Position numbers and translations under genes: made by a program. Of a DNA stretch of 64,000 nt, positions 42,541-54,065 are shown one piece after another. The stretch comes from Cristatella mucedo (taxonomy: Eukaryota > Bryozoa > Phylactolaemata > Cristatellidae), in contig WPIO01000069.1 in assembly GCA_009760855.2 (NCBI GenBank), forward strand, positions 124,001 through 188,000, written 5' to 3'. Positions within the stretch are counted from its first letter, which is position 1, and every line of letters begins with the position of its first letter. Below the pieces are notes generated by a model. That model saw nothing but the letters and a program-made list of their open reading frames with translations. It was not told the DNA's origin and made no database searches.

Positions 42541-44392
42541 TTTGGCTCCATTCTCGCCTCCTGACATAGAGCGCTCTAACGTGCGTTCTCTTTCGTAGCA
42601 GAAATCTTCCGACAACCTAATTACGTGCCTGTGGATATCTAAACGCTTATCGCTTCGGGCTGCTGGGTCTCCCACTGCTGTCTAAGCTACGCCGGCGGCT
42701 AGTAACCTGCGTTTTATTTATGATCGTCAGCAGCTGTTATCGCTTCGTCATCATAGATTAAATGCATACCTAGATATTGTTGTTATTGCTAAGATTCATG
42801 AACTATGCATTAACAAAAGAAAAGCACCCGTTGCCGCCGTGGTGGACGGGAATGGCAGGTCAGACGCAACTCGTTAAGCGTCAACTGCGAGCTGAGTACC
42901 CGCTCGTTCGGTATTGCTAGCATTGTCTCGAACCGCTCAGCACGCTCCCCAACATGCGTCATTGTAAATCTCTCTAACTTAGTGGTCATCAGGCCTATTG
43001 TAACTCCATCGGTCAGACTTAACGCTTTCCTTTGCAATCTTCGCTCAACGTGCAATAAGCCCCTGGTAATAAGCGACCTTATTTCTGAAAATGGTATCGA
43101 CCTGCTCGCCCTAACTGAAACTTGGCTGAAATCGATTACCTACCCGACAATTAAAGAAGCTACTTCATCCGGTTTCTCGTTATTTCACGCCCCTAGATAG
43201 ATCAAAACTGGCGGTGGAGTTGCTATTATCGTGCGATCGAAATTTAACTTCCTGCCATTTGCAGTACCTTAGAAGCTATATTCTGAATCAATTGTCTTGG
43301 TCTCATCCGAAAAAGAGCCACCGATAGTGGCAGTAGTCTATCGACCACCAGGTACCAAATCCTCCTTTATCTCAGATTTCTCCGACCTCATTTGAATTCT
43401 CTGTGCAAATAATCGATCCTTCCTCGTTATGGGTAATTTCAACGTCCACTTTAATAACTTATCTTGCGCTTTCAGCACCGAATTTCGTGCATTTAGTGAC
43501 TCATTTTCTCCTGTGGCTTATGTGCATGGCCATACTCAGATCAAGGGTCACAAACTTTCGACCAGAGTTTCTCATAATACTGCACTTTGTCATTACCAAT
43601 TATCACCAAATCCTGCCCTTCTGACCACATGCAGATCTCATTCAATATACAGTGTGTGCCCACCTCCTCCCCTAAAATAACCTGTGAATCGCGAAACCTC
43701 AAGACCCTTGGCATCGATGAAGTCCGTGCGAGGATATCTGCTTCACCTCTGCAGCCCAGACCACCCTACCATCTGTCATCATTGGTAGATAGCAACAACA
43801 CGACACTATCTGACTCGCTCGACGAGTTTGCACCTCTGACAAGGCGCACTGTGCGCCCCCGCCGATACAGCCTAGGGCTTACCGCAGACATTAAAATAAC
43901 CACGTCGACTAAGCGAAATCTTAAAAAAGCGTACAAAAGATCAGGACTGACTGTCTGTCCATCGACAGGCATATGAAGACTATTGTAGGTCGTACCAATC
44001 GATCCCAGCAAAGGCCAAGTCTAGCTCCTATAAAAACATTGCTGAATCACAGATGCATAATCCAAAAATGCTGATGTCAACGATCAACCATCTCCTCAAC
44101 CGCTCCCATATTAGCTCCTTACCTGATGATCGTTGTGATGATCTAGCCGATCGCTTCTCTCGACTATTTGTGCGAAAGATGGACAAGATCAGGGAATACA
44201 TCCCTGCGATGACAACATCCCCACAAGAATGCTGTTACCCTATTTCTGGCTGCACCTCAATGTCTACATTTAAGCAGGCCACTAGCGATCTAGTCCTAAA
44301 GTTCGTAACACAATAAAAGAAGACAGCAAGTCATCTGGACCTAATTCCCACTTTCCTGCTCATACGTTGCACTGATCTGCTGAGGCCATGTA
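42541..44392 (+). mobile_element. L2 family B LINE, 5' part (near full length, split)
   Basis: Starts at the insertion junction at 42541. A 5' region of about 450 bp precedes the AP-endonuclease domain: LCNLRSTCNKP, LLALTETWLKS (about 43095-43130), GGGVAIIVRS, VVYRPPGTKS and GNFNVHF (normally GDFN; here the Asp is Asn) near 43430. The linker follows (LDEFAPLTRRTVRPRR near 43815, then LMSTINHLLNRS at 44075). Stops and frameshifts are present. It breaks off at about 44392 in CTGAGGCCATGTA and resumes at 51185. Confidence 0.85.
43000..43680 (+). pseudogene. AP-type endonuclease domain of L2 family B
   Basis: The order of motifs is that of the LINE endonuclease that nicks the target: N at LCNLRS, E at TETW, YRPP, then GNFNVH. 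The GDFN aspartate is replaced by asparagine and there are in-frame TAG, TGA and frameshift lesions (for example TAG at about 43198), so it is inactive. It lies upstream of the RT, which is displaced by 6.8 kb. Confidence 0.75.
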
Positions 44393-44492
44393 TGAATCTC
44401 CGTCAGTAACTCCACAAAGTCATAAAGACCATGTGGGTGTTACGCAGGAGAGTTTTGTATAGCTCACTCACAGCCTAAGCGGCTTTCGGTAA
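44393..44492 (-). mobile_element. L2 family A 3' end fragment (~98 bp)
   Basis: A short duplicate of the family-A terminus (TCACAGCCTAAGCGGCTTTC, ACTCCACAAAGTCATAAAGA complement orientation) lies directly next to the (CATTA)n tail of the next copy. It is the outermost member of a tandem head-to-tail set. Confidence 0.75.
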
Positions 44493-45932
44493 TGTAATGT
44501 AATGTATCTCCGTCAGGATCTCCACAAAGTCATAAAGACCATGTGGGTGATAGGCAGGAGAGTTTTGTATAGCGCACTCACAGCCTACGCGGCTTTCGGT
44601 ACGCATTCGATAGCAAACAGAGTTCGTCTCACGCAACAAAGAGAAAGTGGGAAGCATAGCAGAGTTAGTAGAGCAGTTGACGTAGTGAGTAGCATAGAAG
44701 TAGCAGTTCAGGACCGCTGAAAAAGATGTGCCATTGTCGGCAGTTGGAGAGTAGATGTCGTTGCGTAAGAATTGTGGAACATAGTTCCACAGTCTAGGAC
44801 CTGCAGAGCTAAAGCTTCTGTCGCCAACTGTATTTAAGCGGAGGAATGGGACAGCTAGTTTATTGTCTACACAGGACCTGAGGGCGCGAACAGGCTGAAA
44901 GTGATGCAGCAGTTCAGCTAGGTATGAAGAAGCCAAGCCGTGGCGGGCCCTGTGGGTCAGCGTAAGAACTTTGCTCTGTATCCTTTGCTCAACCGGCAAC
45001 CATCCCAGCTCTTCCAGAAAAGGTGACTCGTGCTCAAACCGCTGGGACTTGAAGACCAGCCTTGCAGCCATATTCATAGTCCGCTGTAGTGGCATAATAG
45101 TTTTCTTTGGTAGCCCAGCCAAAAGGTAATTACAATAATCAAGCCGAGACAGAACTAAAGAGCTAGTTAATTTTTTTACAAGCCACTGTAGGAGACAGCA
45201 TCTAATCTTGGATAGGGATCGGATGTGATGGCTAGCTGTAGAGGCAGTCTTCTGAATGAAACTTTTGAAATTGAGGCCGTTCTCGAACACGACACCTAGG
45301 TTACGAGCACATGGTGAAGGTCGCACAATAGCATCACCTAGTAGAACAGCAAAGCCTTTTAGCCCAGCCACACGCTTAGGGTGTCCTATGAGAAGCAGTT
45401 CGGTTTTATTGTCATTTAATTTCAGGAAGTTTTCCGACATCCAGGATCGAATATCGGCAAGGCAAGCATTCAGTTTCTCAGTGGCTGCAGCAGATTCCGA
45501 CGGTTTAAATGACAAATACGACTGAGTATTTTCAGCATAGAAGTTATATCCTATTCCATCGGTCTTAATCACTTTTCCCAGAGGTTGTTTATAAATGGAG
45601 AACAGCAAGGGACCAAGTACAGACCCATGAGGGACTCCACAGGTGACTCTTCTCATGTCTGAGACCTGAGCCCCACACGACACGGATTGAACACGATCAG
45701 ACAAGTATGATTTAAACCTCGCCAGTGTTTCGTCTGCCAGACTGATCGTTGTTCTCAATCGTTCAAGCAGAGCATCGTGATCAATGGTGTCGAAAGCAGC
45801 AGACAGATCTAGCAGCATTAAGGCAGTCACATTCCCGTCGTCGTTGCCACGTAGAATGTCATGGTTAACATGGAGGAAAGCAGTTCCAGTAGAGTGCTGC
45901 CTCTTGAACCCTGATTGAAACGTTTCTGACAT
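44475..45932 (-). pseudogene. Reverse transcriptase of L2 family A (copy A6)
   Basis: The longest frame in the window (485 codons), from MSETFQSGF into the C-terminal LINE domain. Motif A is LDLSAAFDTIDHD (residues 41-53) and motif B is GVPHGSVLGPLLF (99-111, normally PQGS). Motif C reads FYAEN (131-135) instead of FYADD, so both catalytic aspartates are lost. The upstream frame 46409-45933 joins it except for one TGA where other copies have GGA. It would have reverse-transcribed the element RNA at the nicked target; this copy cannot. Confidence 0.9.
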
Positions 45933-46409
45933 TCAATTATTTTTAATATGTTCAACAAGCTGCTTAACAACTATTGTTTCAAGAATCTTTTGTAAGAGCG
46001 GAAGAAGGGAAACTGGACGACAGTTTGCTAGGACCTCTGTGTCTAATCCAGGCTTTTTAAGAATAGGTCTAACGATTGCCGATTTAAAGGACTTGGGGAC
46101 GACCCCTTTTCCCAAAGAAGCATTACAAATCTTGGTTATGGCAGAGCTAAGATGGTCTGCAAGTGAAGACCACAGAGATGAAGGTATAGGGTCTTCAGGA
46201 GACGAGCTCTTTATGCTAGACTTTATTAAGGCAGCCACATCACAGGCAGAAACATCAGAGAACCTGTTAAGGCAGGTCATAGGTTGAAGAACGGCAATTG
46301 CTTTGGTTGGAAGGGGCTTAATAGAAGCATGAATGTGCACAATTTTTTCAGTAAAGAAGGCTGAAAACTCTTCGGCTGAGCCCTTAATATCTGGGGAGTC
46401 AGACCTCAC
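45933..46409 (-). pseudogene. Linker and RT start of L2 family A (copy A6)
   Basis: Carries [40 protein letters not shown] and [15 protein letters not shown] (RT motifs 0-2). It is separated from the downstream frame by a single TGA. Its first Met is internal; a one-base deletion near 46505 relative to the neighbouring copy shifts the frame. Confidence 0.8.
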
Positions 46410-46638
46410 AGCATTGGCCAGTAAATGGTTTACTGTCTTATAAATATGTTTAGTGTCCGACTGGCAGGAATTCAGTCTTCTAATGAAAAAACAAGCCCTG
46501 GCTTTTTCAGCTTTCGGGTGTTAACTCGAAGGAAGTCTTTAAAATTGACTAGGTCCGCCTCAGACCCCGATTTCTTGAAACGACGTTCCAGCCTGCGCTT
46601 AACACGGCGCATCTTAAGGAGTTTTTTTGTAAATTGAA

Positions 46639-47115
46639 TCAATCTCGACGACTTTGAACATGGATAGAGCGAACGGGAGCATGCTTGTCAAGAGCACTCC
46701 TGAGTGTCATGTTCATCACATCAGTGAGGGTATCGAGGCTGCCGGTCGAGTCTAAATGCAGATCAAGAAGGCCTGCATCACAAACAGATTTCAAAAACTT
46801 GTCCTTGTCAATGCTTTGTAAGTTACGTCGTTTGGCAAATTCGACATTGCCCTGCTCGTACGAGGGAGCAGGAACAGTAAATGAGACCGAACAATAATCT
46901 GAGAGGGTCAGTGGGCACACCACAAAGTCAGTGGGGAGAACATCCTTAGTGATAATGAGATCTAGAATATGGCCACCGACGTGGGTGCTATGATTTACGT
47001 GTTGGGCCAAACCAAAATTCTCCAGACAGTCAAGAAATGAGCGGACCTGGCTGTTGCTAGGGTTGTCAACGTGAATATTGAAGTCTCCTATAATCAGTAG
47101 CAGCCTGTCACACAC
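46639..47115 (-). pseudogene. Endonuclease C-terminal half of L2 family A (copy A6)
   Basis: Contains GDFNIHVDN, HVGGHILDLIITKDV and LTLSDYCSVSFTV, the GDFN, LD and SDH-type motifs of AP-like LINE endonucleases. The catalytic histidine of SDH is Tyr here (SDYC) but His in the neighbouring copy (SDHC). Confidence 0.8.
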
Positions 47116-48174
47116 AAATTCAGTTATTTTATATAATTATTATTTTATATAATTTTATAATGTTTTAGCGAGGAACTCTGAAAACTCCTCTATAAACAAC
47201 TTTAGACAGCCAGAAGTAGGCCGGTATATCACAATGGTGATAAGCGTTGTCTTTGATGAAGACCTGATAGCAACTGATTCAAATGATCACCCATGCGAGA
47301 AAGTGCATATCTTATAGCCAAACGATTCGCGAACAACAATTGCAACACCACCACAAACCTTGTCAGAACGCACGGACTGATAGAATGAATACCCGGGTGG
47401 GGTGGTCTCGGAAATACAGCTAGTGGAACAAGGCGTCATCCAGGTTTCGGTAAGCAGAAATGCATCTAGCTTCTCCTGGACCACCTGATCGCTGATAAGT
47501 AACCCCTTGGTTTATAGCGAGCTGACATTTAGTAGGCTGAATTTAAGAGGCTGTCCAACAACTGGGCGACGGCGATGAAGTGGCTCACATTCTCTACTGT
47601 TTGCACCCGGCCCGGCGGACACTGGCTCTTCGAATTTGAATTGGACCTTGGTAACGGCCGTGGGACGTCGTTTCACAACGTGCTGGGCTACAGCGGGTGG
47701 GCTACTACCGCAAAAATTACTATTTAGCGCTTTAAACTTATAAGTCGCAGGTAAGATAGCCGGGCCGTTGATGGAAGGCATTCGGTAGCCAGCAGACTTC
47801 GTCTCACGCAACAAAGAGAAAGTGGGAAGCATAGCAGAGTCAGAAGATCAGTTTAGGTAGTGAGTAGCATAGAAGTAGCAGTTCAGGACCGATGAAAAAG
47901 ATGTGCCACAGTCGGCAGTTGGAGAGTAGATGTCGTTGTGTAAGAATTGTGGAACCGACTTCCACATTCTAGGACCTGCAGAGCTAAAGCTTCTGTCGCC
48001 AACTGTCTTTAAGCGGAGGAATGGGACAGCTAATTTATTGTCCGCACAGGACCTGAGGGCTCGAACAGGCTGAAACTGATACAGCAGTTCAGCTAGGTAT
48101 GAAGGAGCCAAGCCGTGGCGGGCCTTGTGGGTCAACGTAAGAACTTTGCTCTGTATCCTTTGCTCAACCGGCAA

Positions 48175-48831
48175 CTATCCTAGCTCTTTCAGCAAAGGTG
48201 ACTCGTGCTCAAACCGCTGGGACTTGAAGACCAGCCTTGCAGCCATATTCATAGTCCGCTGTAGTGCCATAATGGCTTTCTTTGGTAGCCCAGCCAAAAG
48301 GGAATTATAATAATCAAACCGAGACAGAACTAACGAGCTAGTTAAATTTTTTACAAGCCAATGTGGGAGACAGCTTCTAATCTTGGATAGGGATCGGATC
48401 TGATGGCTAGCTGTAGAGGCAGTCTTCTGAATGAAGCTTTTGAAATTGAGGCAGCTGTCGAACACGACACCTAGATTACGAGAACGTGGTGAAGGTCGCA
48501 CAATAGCATCACCTAGTAGAATAGAAAAGCCTTTCAATCCAGCCACACGCTTAGGGTGTCCTATGAGAAGCAGTTCGGTTTTATCGTCATTTAATTTCAG
48601 GAAGTTTTCCGACATCCAGGATCGAATGTCGGCAAGGCAAGCATTCAGTGTCTCTGTTGCTGCAGCATATTGCGACGGTTTAAATGAAAAATACAATTGA
48701 GTATCGTCAGCATAGAAGTGATATCCTATTCCATGGGCCTTAATCACTTTTCCCAGGGGTTGCGTATAAATGGAGAACAGCAAGGGACCAAGTACAGACC
48801 CATGAGGGACTTCACAGGTGACCCTTCTCAT
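48175..48831 (-). pseudogene. Reverse transcriptase palm of L2 family A (copy A7)
   Basis: Motif C is intact (HFYADDTQLYFSF) and motif B reads EVPHGSVLGPLLF. Motif A lies in the preceding frame 49107-48847 (LDLSAAFDTIDQ). Single stops separate the three RT pieces, for example between SMSC and the next frame near 48846 and before PVEQR at 48174. Confidence 0.8.
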
Positions 48832-49815
48832 GTCTGAGACCTGACCCTAACACGACATGGATTGAACACGATCAGACAAGTATGATTTAAACCACGCCAG
48901 TGCTTCGTCTGCCAGACCAATCGTTGTTCTCAATCGTTCAAACAAATCTTCTTGATCAATGGTGTCGAAGGCAGCAGACAGATCCAGCAGAGCTAGGGCA
49001 GTGACATTCCCGTCGTCCTTGCCACGTAGAATGTCATTGTTAACACGGAGGAGAGCAGTTTCAGTTGAATGCTGCCTCTTGAAACCCGATTTAAATGTTT
49101 CTGACACTCCATTATTTTTAATATGTTCAACAAGCTGCTTGACAAAACAATTGTTTCAAGAATCTTTTATAAGAACGGAAGAAGGGAAACTGGACGACAG
49201 TTTGCTAGGACCTCTGTGTCTAATCCAGGCTTTTTAAGAATAGGTCTAACGATTGCCGATTTGAAGGACTTGGGGACGACCCCTGTTCCTAAAAAGCATT
49301 AAAAATCTTGGTTATGACAGGGCTAAGTTGGTCTGCAAGTGAAGACCACAGAGATGAAGGTATAGGGTCTTCAGGAGACGAGCTCTTTTTGCTAGACTTT
49401 ATTAAGGCAGCCACATCACAGGCAGAAGCATCGGAGAACCTGTTAAGAAAGGTGACAGGTTGAGGAACGGCGACGGCTTTGGTCAGAGGGGGCTTAATGG
49501 AGGCACGAATGTGCACACTTTTTTCAGTAAAGAAGGCTGAAAACATTTCGGCTGGACCCTTAATATCTGGGGAGTCAGACCTCACAGCATTGGCCAGTAA
49601 ATGGTTTACTGTCTTATAAATCTGTTTAGCGTCCGACTGGCAGGAATTCAGTTTTCTAATGAAAAAACAAGCCCTGGCTTTTTTAAGCTTTCGGGTGTTA
49701 ACTCGAAGGAAGTCTTTAAAATTGACTAGGTCCGCCTCAGACCCCGATTTCTTGAAACGACGTTCCAGCCTGCGCTTAACACGGCGCATCTTAAGGAGTT
49801 TTTTTGTAAATTGAA

Positions 49816-50292
49816 TCAATCTCGACGACTTTGAACATGGATAGAGCGAATGGGAGCATGCTTGTCAAGAGCACTCCTGAGTGTCATGTTCATCACATCA
49901 GTGAGGGTATCGAGGCTGCCGGTCGAGTCTGAATGCAGATCAAGAAGGCCTGCATCACAAACAGATTTCAAAAACTTGTCCTTGTCAATGCTTTGTAAGT
50001 TACGTCGTTTGGCAAATTCGACATTGCCATGCTCGTACGAGGGAGCAGGAACAGTAAATGAGACCGAACAATGATCTGAGAGGGTCAGTGGGCACACCAC
50101 AAAGTCAGTGGGGAGAACATCCTTAGTGATCACGAGATCTAGAATACAGCCACCGACGTGGGTGCTATGATTAACGTGTTGGGCCAAACCAAAATTCTCC
50201 AGACAGTCAAGAAATGAGCGGACCTGGCTGTTGCTAGGGTTGTCAACGTGAATATTGAAGTCTCCTATAATCAGTAGCAGCCTGTCACACAC
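49816..50292 (-). pseudogene. Endonuclease C-terminal half of L2 family A (copy A7)
   Basis: GDFNIHVDN, GGCILDLVITKDV and LSDHCSVSFTV are all present, giving the expected catalytic residues. The N-terminal half is in the frame upstream across the AT-rich insert, which adds in-frame stops without changing the phase. Confidence 0.8.
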
Positions 50293-50331
50293 AAATTCAG
50301 TTATTTTATATAATTATTATTTTATATAATT

Positions 50332-51084
50332 TTATAATATTTTAGCGAGGAACTCTAAAAACTTCTCTATAAACAACTTTAGACAGCCAGAAGGAGGCCG
50401 GTATATCACAATGGTGATAGGCATTGTCTTTGATGAAGACCTGATAGCAACCGATTCAAACGATGACCCATGCGAGAAAGTGCACATCTTATAGCCAAAG
50501 GATTCGCGAACAACAATTGCAACACCGCCACCTACCTTGTCAGAACGCATGGACTGATAGAATGAGAACCCGGGTGGGGTGGTCTCGGAAATACAGTTAA
50601 TGGAACAAGGCGTCATCCAGGTTTCGGAAAGTAGAAATGCATCTAGCTTCTCCTGGAACACCTGATCGCGGATAATTAACCCCTTGGTTTTTAGTGAGCG
50701 GACATTTAGTAGGCGGAATTCAAGAGGCCGTCCAACAACTGGGCGACGGCGATGAAGTGGCTCGTGTTCTCTACCGTTTGCACCCGGCCCGGCGGACGCT
50801 GGCTCTTCGAATTTGAATTGGACCTTGGTAACGGCCGTGGGACGTCGTTTCACAACGTGCTGGGCTAAAGCGGGTGGGCTACTACCGCAACAAGTACTAT
50901 TTAGCGCTTTTAACTTACGAGTCGTAGGTTTGATGGCCGAGCTGTTGATGGGGTGAACGCAGGATGCTGGTAGGTTCTCACTGACCCGCTGGAGAAGTCC
51001 CGCTGGTAGGTATCGACTAATGGCGACGTCGTGTGTTATGCTAAGCAGGTCCTGTTTTGTGTAGAATATCCGAGGACAGCTCAT
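50332..51084 (-). pseudogene. N-terminal region and endonuclease start of L2 family A (copy A7)
   Basis: A 250-codon frame. The first ~125 residues are basic and proline-rich (AQHVVKRRPTAVTKVQFKFE). The endonuclease follows with LNVRSL, LSETWMTPCS, GGGVAIVVRESFG and IVIYRPPSG. It ends at the AT-rich insert (FLAKIL then TAA). Confidence 0.8.
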
Positions 51085-51184
51085 AAATAGTCACAGCGAA
51101 GATAGTAGCAGAATACCCGAAGGTATTACGGAGAAATCAAGTTAAAGTCCACACCACGCTGGGAGTCGCCCGAGGCTACTATTT

Positions 51185-52928
51185 AGGGCCGTGAAGCCGT
51201 GCATAGCCAACATCCTTAATATGTCACTGGCTTCAGGTCATGTCCCAGCACCATTCAAAAAAAGCTGTAGTCAGGCAACTTCTCAAGAAATCGACACTAG
51301 ACCAAGAGAACCTAAGCAACTACCGCCCAGTCTCCCTTCTACCGTTCCCATCAAAGACAATGGAACTGGTTGTGGCGGACCCGCTAAACTCATATATCGA
51401 AACCTCTAACCTTACTAGTAAGTTCCAGTCTGGTTTTAGAGCTAATCACTCCACAGAGTCATCACTCCACAGAGAGCATTGGTTAGGGTATACAACGACC
51501 TACTTAGGAATGCAGACAAGGGTAGAGTGTCTCTGCTTGTTTTGCTCAATCTTTCGGCAGCTTTTGACTCAATCGATTACAAAGTTCTTCTAGAGCGCCT
51601 CTCATCTCGCCTGGGCATCACCGGCACTGCTCTGCCGCGGTTCAGATACTATCTCAGTGGGAGACTCCAGAGTATTGACGTGAATTGACAAAGATCATCT
51701 GAGGTACCTCTGAAATATAGGGTACCTCAGGGCTCCGTGTCAGGTCCGGTTGTTTTCACGGTTTATACTCTGCCCCTTGCTGATGTGATTGCCAAGCACA
51801 ATCTGGGCTTTCACTCCTATGCGGAGGACACTCAGTTATACCGTCGCTTTGATCCATCCCAGCCTTCGAGCACATCAAATTCTCTCAACTCACTTGCTGC
51901 ATGTATTGATGACATCTGCACATAGATGACAGCCATTTTTCCAAAACTAAATGACGATAAAACTAACTTACTAGTAATGAAAAAACCCAGTGCGATTAAA
52001 AAATTGGCAAGGCTGAAGCTCAAAATTGGCTCTGTCAGTATATATCCAGTTGAATCAACTCGAAATCTAGGTTTCATATTCCAAAGCGACCTCTCGTTAG
52101 ACGACAATAGCAGCTCCACAGTCAAATCGGCCTTTTTTCAGCTTCATAACATTGCTAAAATTCGGGCTTTTTTTGATGAGGATACCACATCAAAGTTGGT
52201 CCCTGCATTCATGACATCCCATCTCGACTTCTGAAACTCACTGCTCGCTGGCCTACCGGCATGTGTAATCAGGCGATTACAACTGGTGCAAAACTCCGCA
52301 GCTAGGCTTGTCTGTCGTGAGTGGCGCAGTTGCCACATCACACCACTTCTCGCCGACCTGCACTGCCTCCCGGTCAAGCACCAGATTGACTTCAAGGTTT
52401 TGTAGCTCACTTTTAGGTCACTTCATTCTTTGGCTCCAGCCTATCTCTCAGATCTACTCCCCCATCAGGCCAAGCATCGTACCACACGCTTTTTGGAATC
52501 CAACAGTCTACAAATACCGCGTACAAACCTCAAATCCTCTGGAGACCGTGCATTTAGTTCGTATGCTCCCAAAGTCTGGAACTCCCTCCCGACCTGCGTC
52601 AGAACATCACCTGACCTGACCTCATTAAAAAAGAATTTAAAAACTCACCTATTTAGGACAGCATTTAGTGGGTCCATGAGATTCGTCCTTGATGTGCTTA
52701 TGAGTGCTGACACTGTGCATGCCGCCACTAACCACATTTGCATGCTGACACTGTGCATGTCACACCTAACCAAAGCTATTCAATTTGTTTCTTTATCAAG
52801 TATGATTTTACTCACCATTCAATTGCATTTCTCTTTTGCAGGAAATGTAAAGCTCCTAGAAAGAGATTAAGTTCTCTCTGGGCGCTTTAACAAGTGCCTT
52901 AAAATTATTCTTATCATTATAATTATCT
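51185..52928 (+). mobile_element. L2 family B LINE, 3' part (continuation after nested insertion)
   Basis: Resumes at GAAGCCGTGCATAGCC, continuing the sequence broken at 44392. It encodes [48 protein letters not shown], motif A LNLSAAFDSIDYK, motif B RVPQGSVSGPVVF and motif C SYAEDTQLYRRFD (Asp to Glu). C-terminal blocks APAYLSDLLPHQAK and SYAPKVWNSL follow. It ends in AAAGCTCCTAGAAAGAGATT, TCTCTCTGGGCGCTTTA and an ATT-rich tail. Many frameshifts. Confidence 0.85.
52430..52870 (+). pseudogene. C-terminal region of L2 family B
   Basis: An intact 146-codon frame. It contains APAYLSDLLPHQAKHRTT, NLKSSGDRAFSSYAPKVWNS and LKKNLKTHLFRTAF, the conserved C-terminal domain of the family, and then runs into the 3' UTR. 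Confidence 0.7.
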
Positions 52929-53430
52929 AGAGCTGCAACGTCGGCAAGCGCTGCTGCGACCGTCAGTGCTGCGAATTCGACGCTGGTTGGCGCTACGATT
53001 CCGATGCCGGTCGGCGCTGCTACGAAGGTTGTTGGTGCTGCCAGAGCTTTTTGGCTCACAAAAATTACCAGCAGTGTGAAAGAAGCCACCTAAGGCGTCG
53101 GAGACTACCAAAACCCGTGCGGCTGTATGATGGTGCTCATGCCAAATCTCTTGTTGTCGGAAAAAGGCAATGCCTATGCTCAAGTGGTCGCTTAATGCTA
53201 TTAGACTACGAATCCTGCTTGTCGCCAGAGGCCGTATTTTGGTTGGCCTTATCCTAACGGCTTTCAAATAGCATTTAAACCTGTGACGATATTTTTCTGT
53301 ATCTAAAAATTACAAATTCGTGCTTTTTTTATAGTTTTCTCTAATTTGTTATTGCAAGCTGTATTAACCTTCTTGCTTGTTTTGCTTTGCTTTCACAAAC
53401 CGATCGACATTCAGTGCCTTGTCATAGGAT
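52929..53430 (+). repeat. Duplicon copy Q, segment 4, with 3' part of the unknown coding remnant
   Basis: Resumes at AGAGCTGCAACGTCGG, matching P 14474 onward. The frame gives RAATSASAAATVSAANSTLV and NPCG, PNLLLSEKGNAYAQVVA, collinear with the P remnant. The match continues non-coding to CTTGTCATAGGA. Confidence 0.6.
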
Positions 53431-54065
53431 GTTCATTCAGACCGTCGGAATATGCTGCAGCAGCTAAGAACCTATATGCTGGCGGCGCCGACATGCGATC
53501 ATTGATATCGGACAATTTCTTGAAGGTAAATGACAATAAAACCAAACTGCTGCTCAAATGACTTCCCAAGCATGTGGCTAGATTAAAAGGCTTTGCTCTT
53601 CTAATAGGTGATGCTGTTGTGTGACCATCGCCACGCGCTCTAAATTTAGGTAACGTTTTCGATAGCTGCCTCAAATTTAAAAGCTTTATTCAGAAGACTG
53701 CTTCTACCGCTAACCATCAAGTCCGATCCCTATCCAAGATTAGGACCTGAACTTTAAAATATGGCTTGAATAAAGTTTAGCTCGCTCCTTAGTTCTGTAT
53801 CGGCTTGTTTATTGCAATTCCCTTTTCGCTGGGCTACCAAAGAAAGCAACTAGGCCACTGGAGTTGGCTATGACTATAGCTGCGATTCTAGTGTTCAAGT
53901 CACAGAGGTTTGAGCACGTGTCTCCTTTGCTAAAAGAGCCAAAAGGATGGCGGTTGAGCAACGGATAAAGAGCAAAGTTCTTGCGCTGCCCACAAGGCCC
54001 GCCACGGCTTGGCTCCTACGAACCTGGCTGAACTGCTGCACCAGTTTCAGCCTCCTCGCGCCCTC
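53430..54065 (+). mobile_element. L2 family A RT/C-terminal fragment
   Basis: Plus strand, starting at the SESAAATEKLN-like codons (53445) and ending at the RALR codons near 54062; degraded. The P counterpart has no LINE at this point. Confidence 0.75.

Larger units (their letters stand above)
44493..47775 (-). mobile_element. L2 family A LINE, copy A6 (tandem, 3' member)
   Basis: Minus strand, about 3.3 kb. It runs from an N-terminal frame (ending LNVSSL near 47512) through the endonuclease (TETWMTPCSTS near 47440, GDFNIHVDN near 47070, LDLIITKDVL) and linker to RT (45932-44475). It ends in (CATTA)n, read as TAATG repeats on the plus strand at 44493-44508. It lacks the first ~150 bp seen in its upstream tandem copy. 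An AT-rich 40-bp insert at 47125-47165 breaks the endonuclease frame. Confidence 0.9.
47776..51184 (-). mobile_element. L2 family A LINE, copy A7 (tandem, 5' member)
   Basis: Minus strand, nearly full length at its 5' end. About 100 bp of 5' leader (51085-51184) precedes the N-terminal/endonuclease frame 51084-50332. The endonuclease continues at 50292-49816, the linker at 49819-49289, RT at 49107-48847 and 48831-48175, and the C-terminus at 48174-47848. The 3' ~85 bp and tail are missing where it joins A6. It shares with A6 the AT-rich insert near 50300-50345, so the two are close sisters. Confidence 0.9.

Noticed and set aside
44475-45932. 485-codon frame as a cellular gene
   Set aside because: It is clearly LINE reverse transcriptase with repeat copies around it and a mutated active site.
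44393-51184. Tandem LINEs as an assembly artefact
   Set aside because: The two copies differ at many positions (for example FYAEN against FYADD, SDYC against SDHC) and have different truncations, so they are not a collapsed or duplicated contig end.
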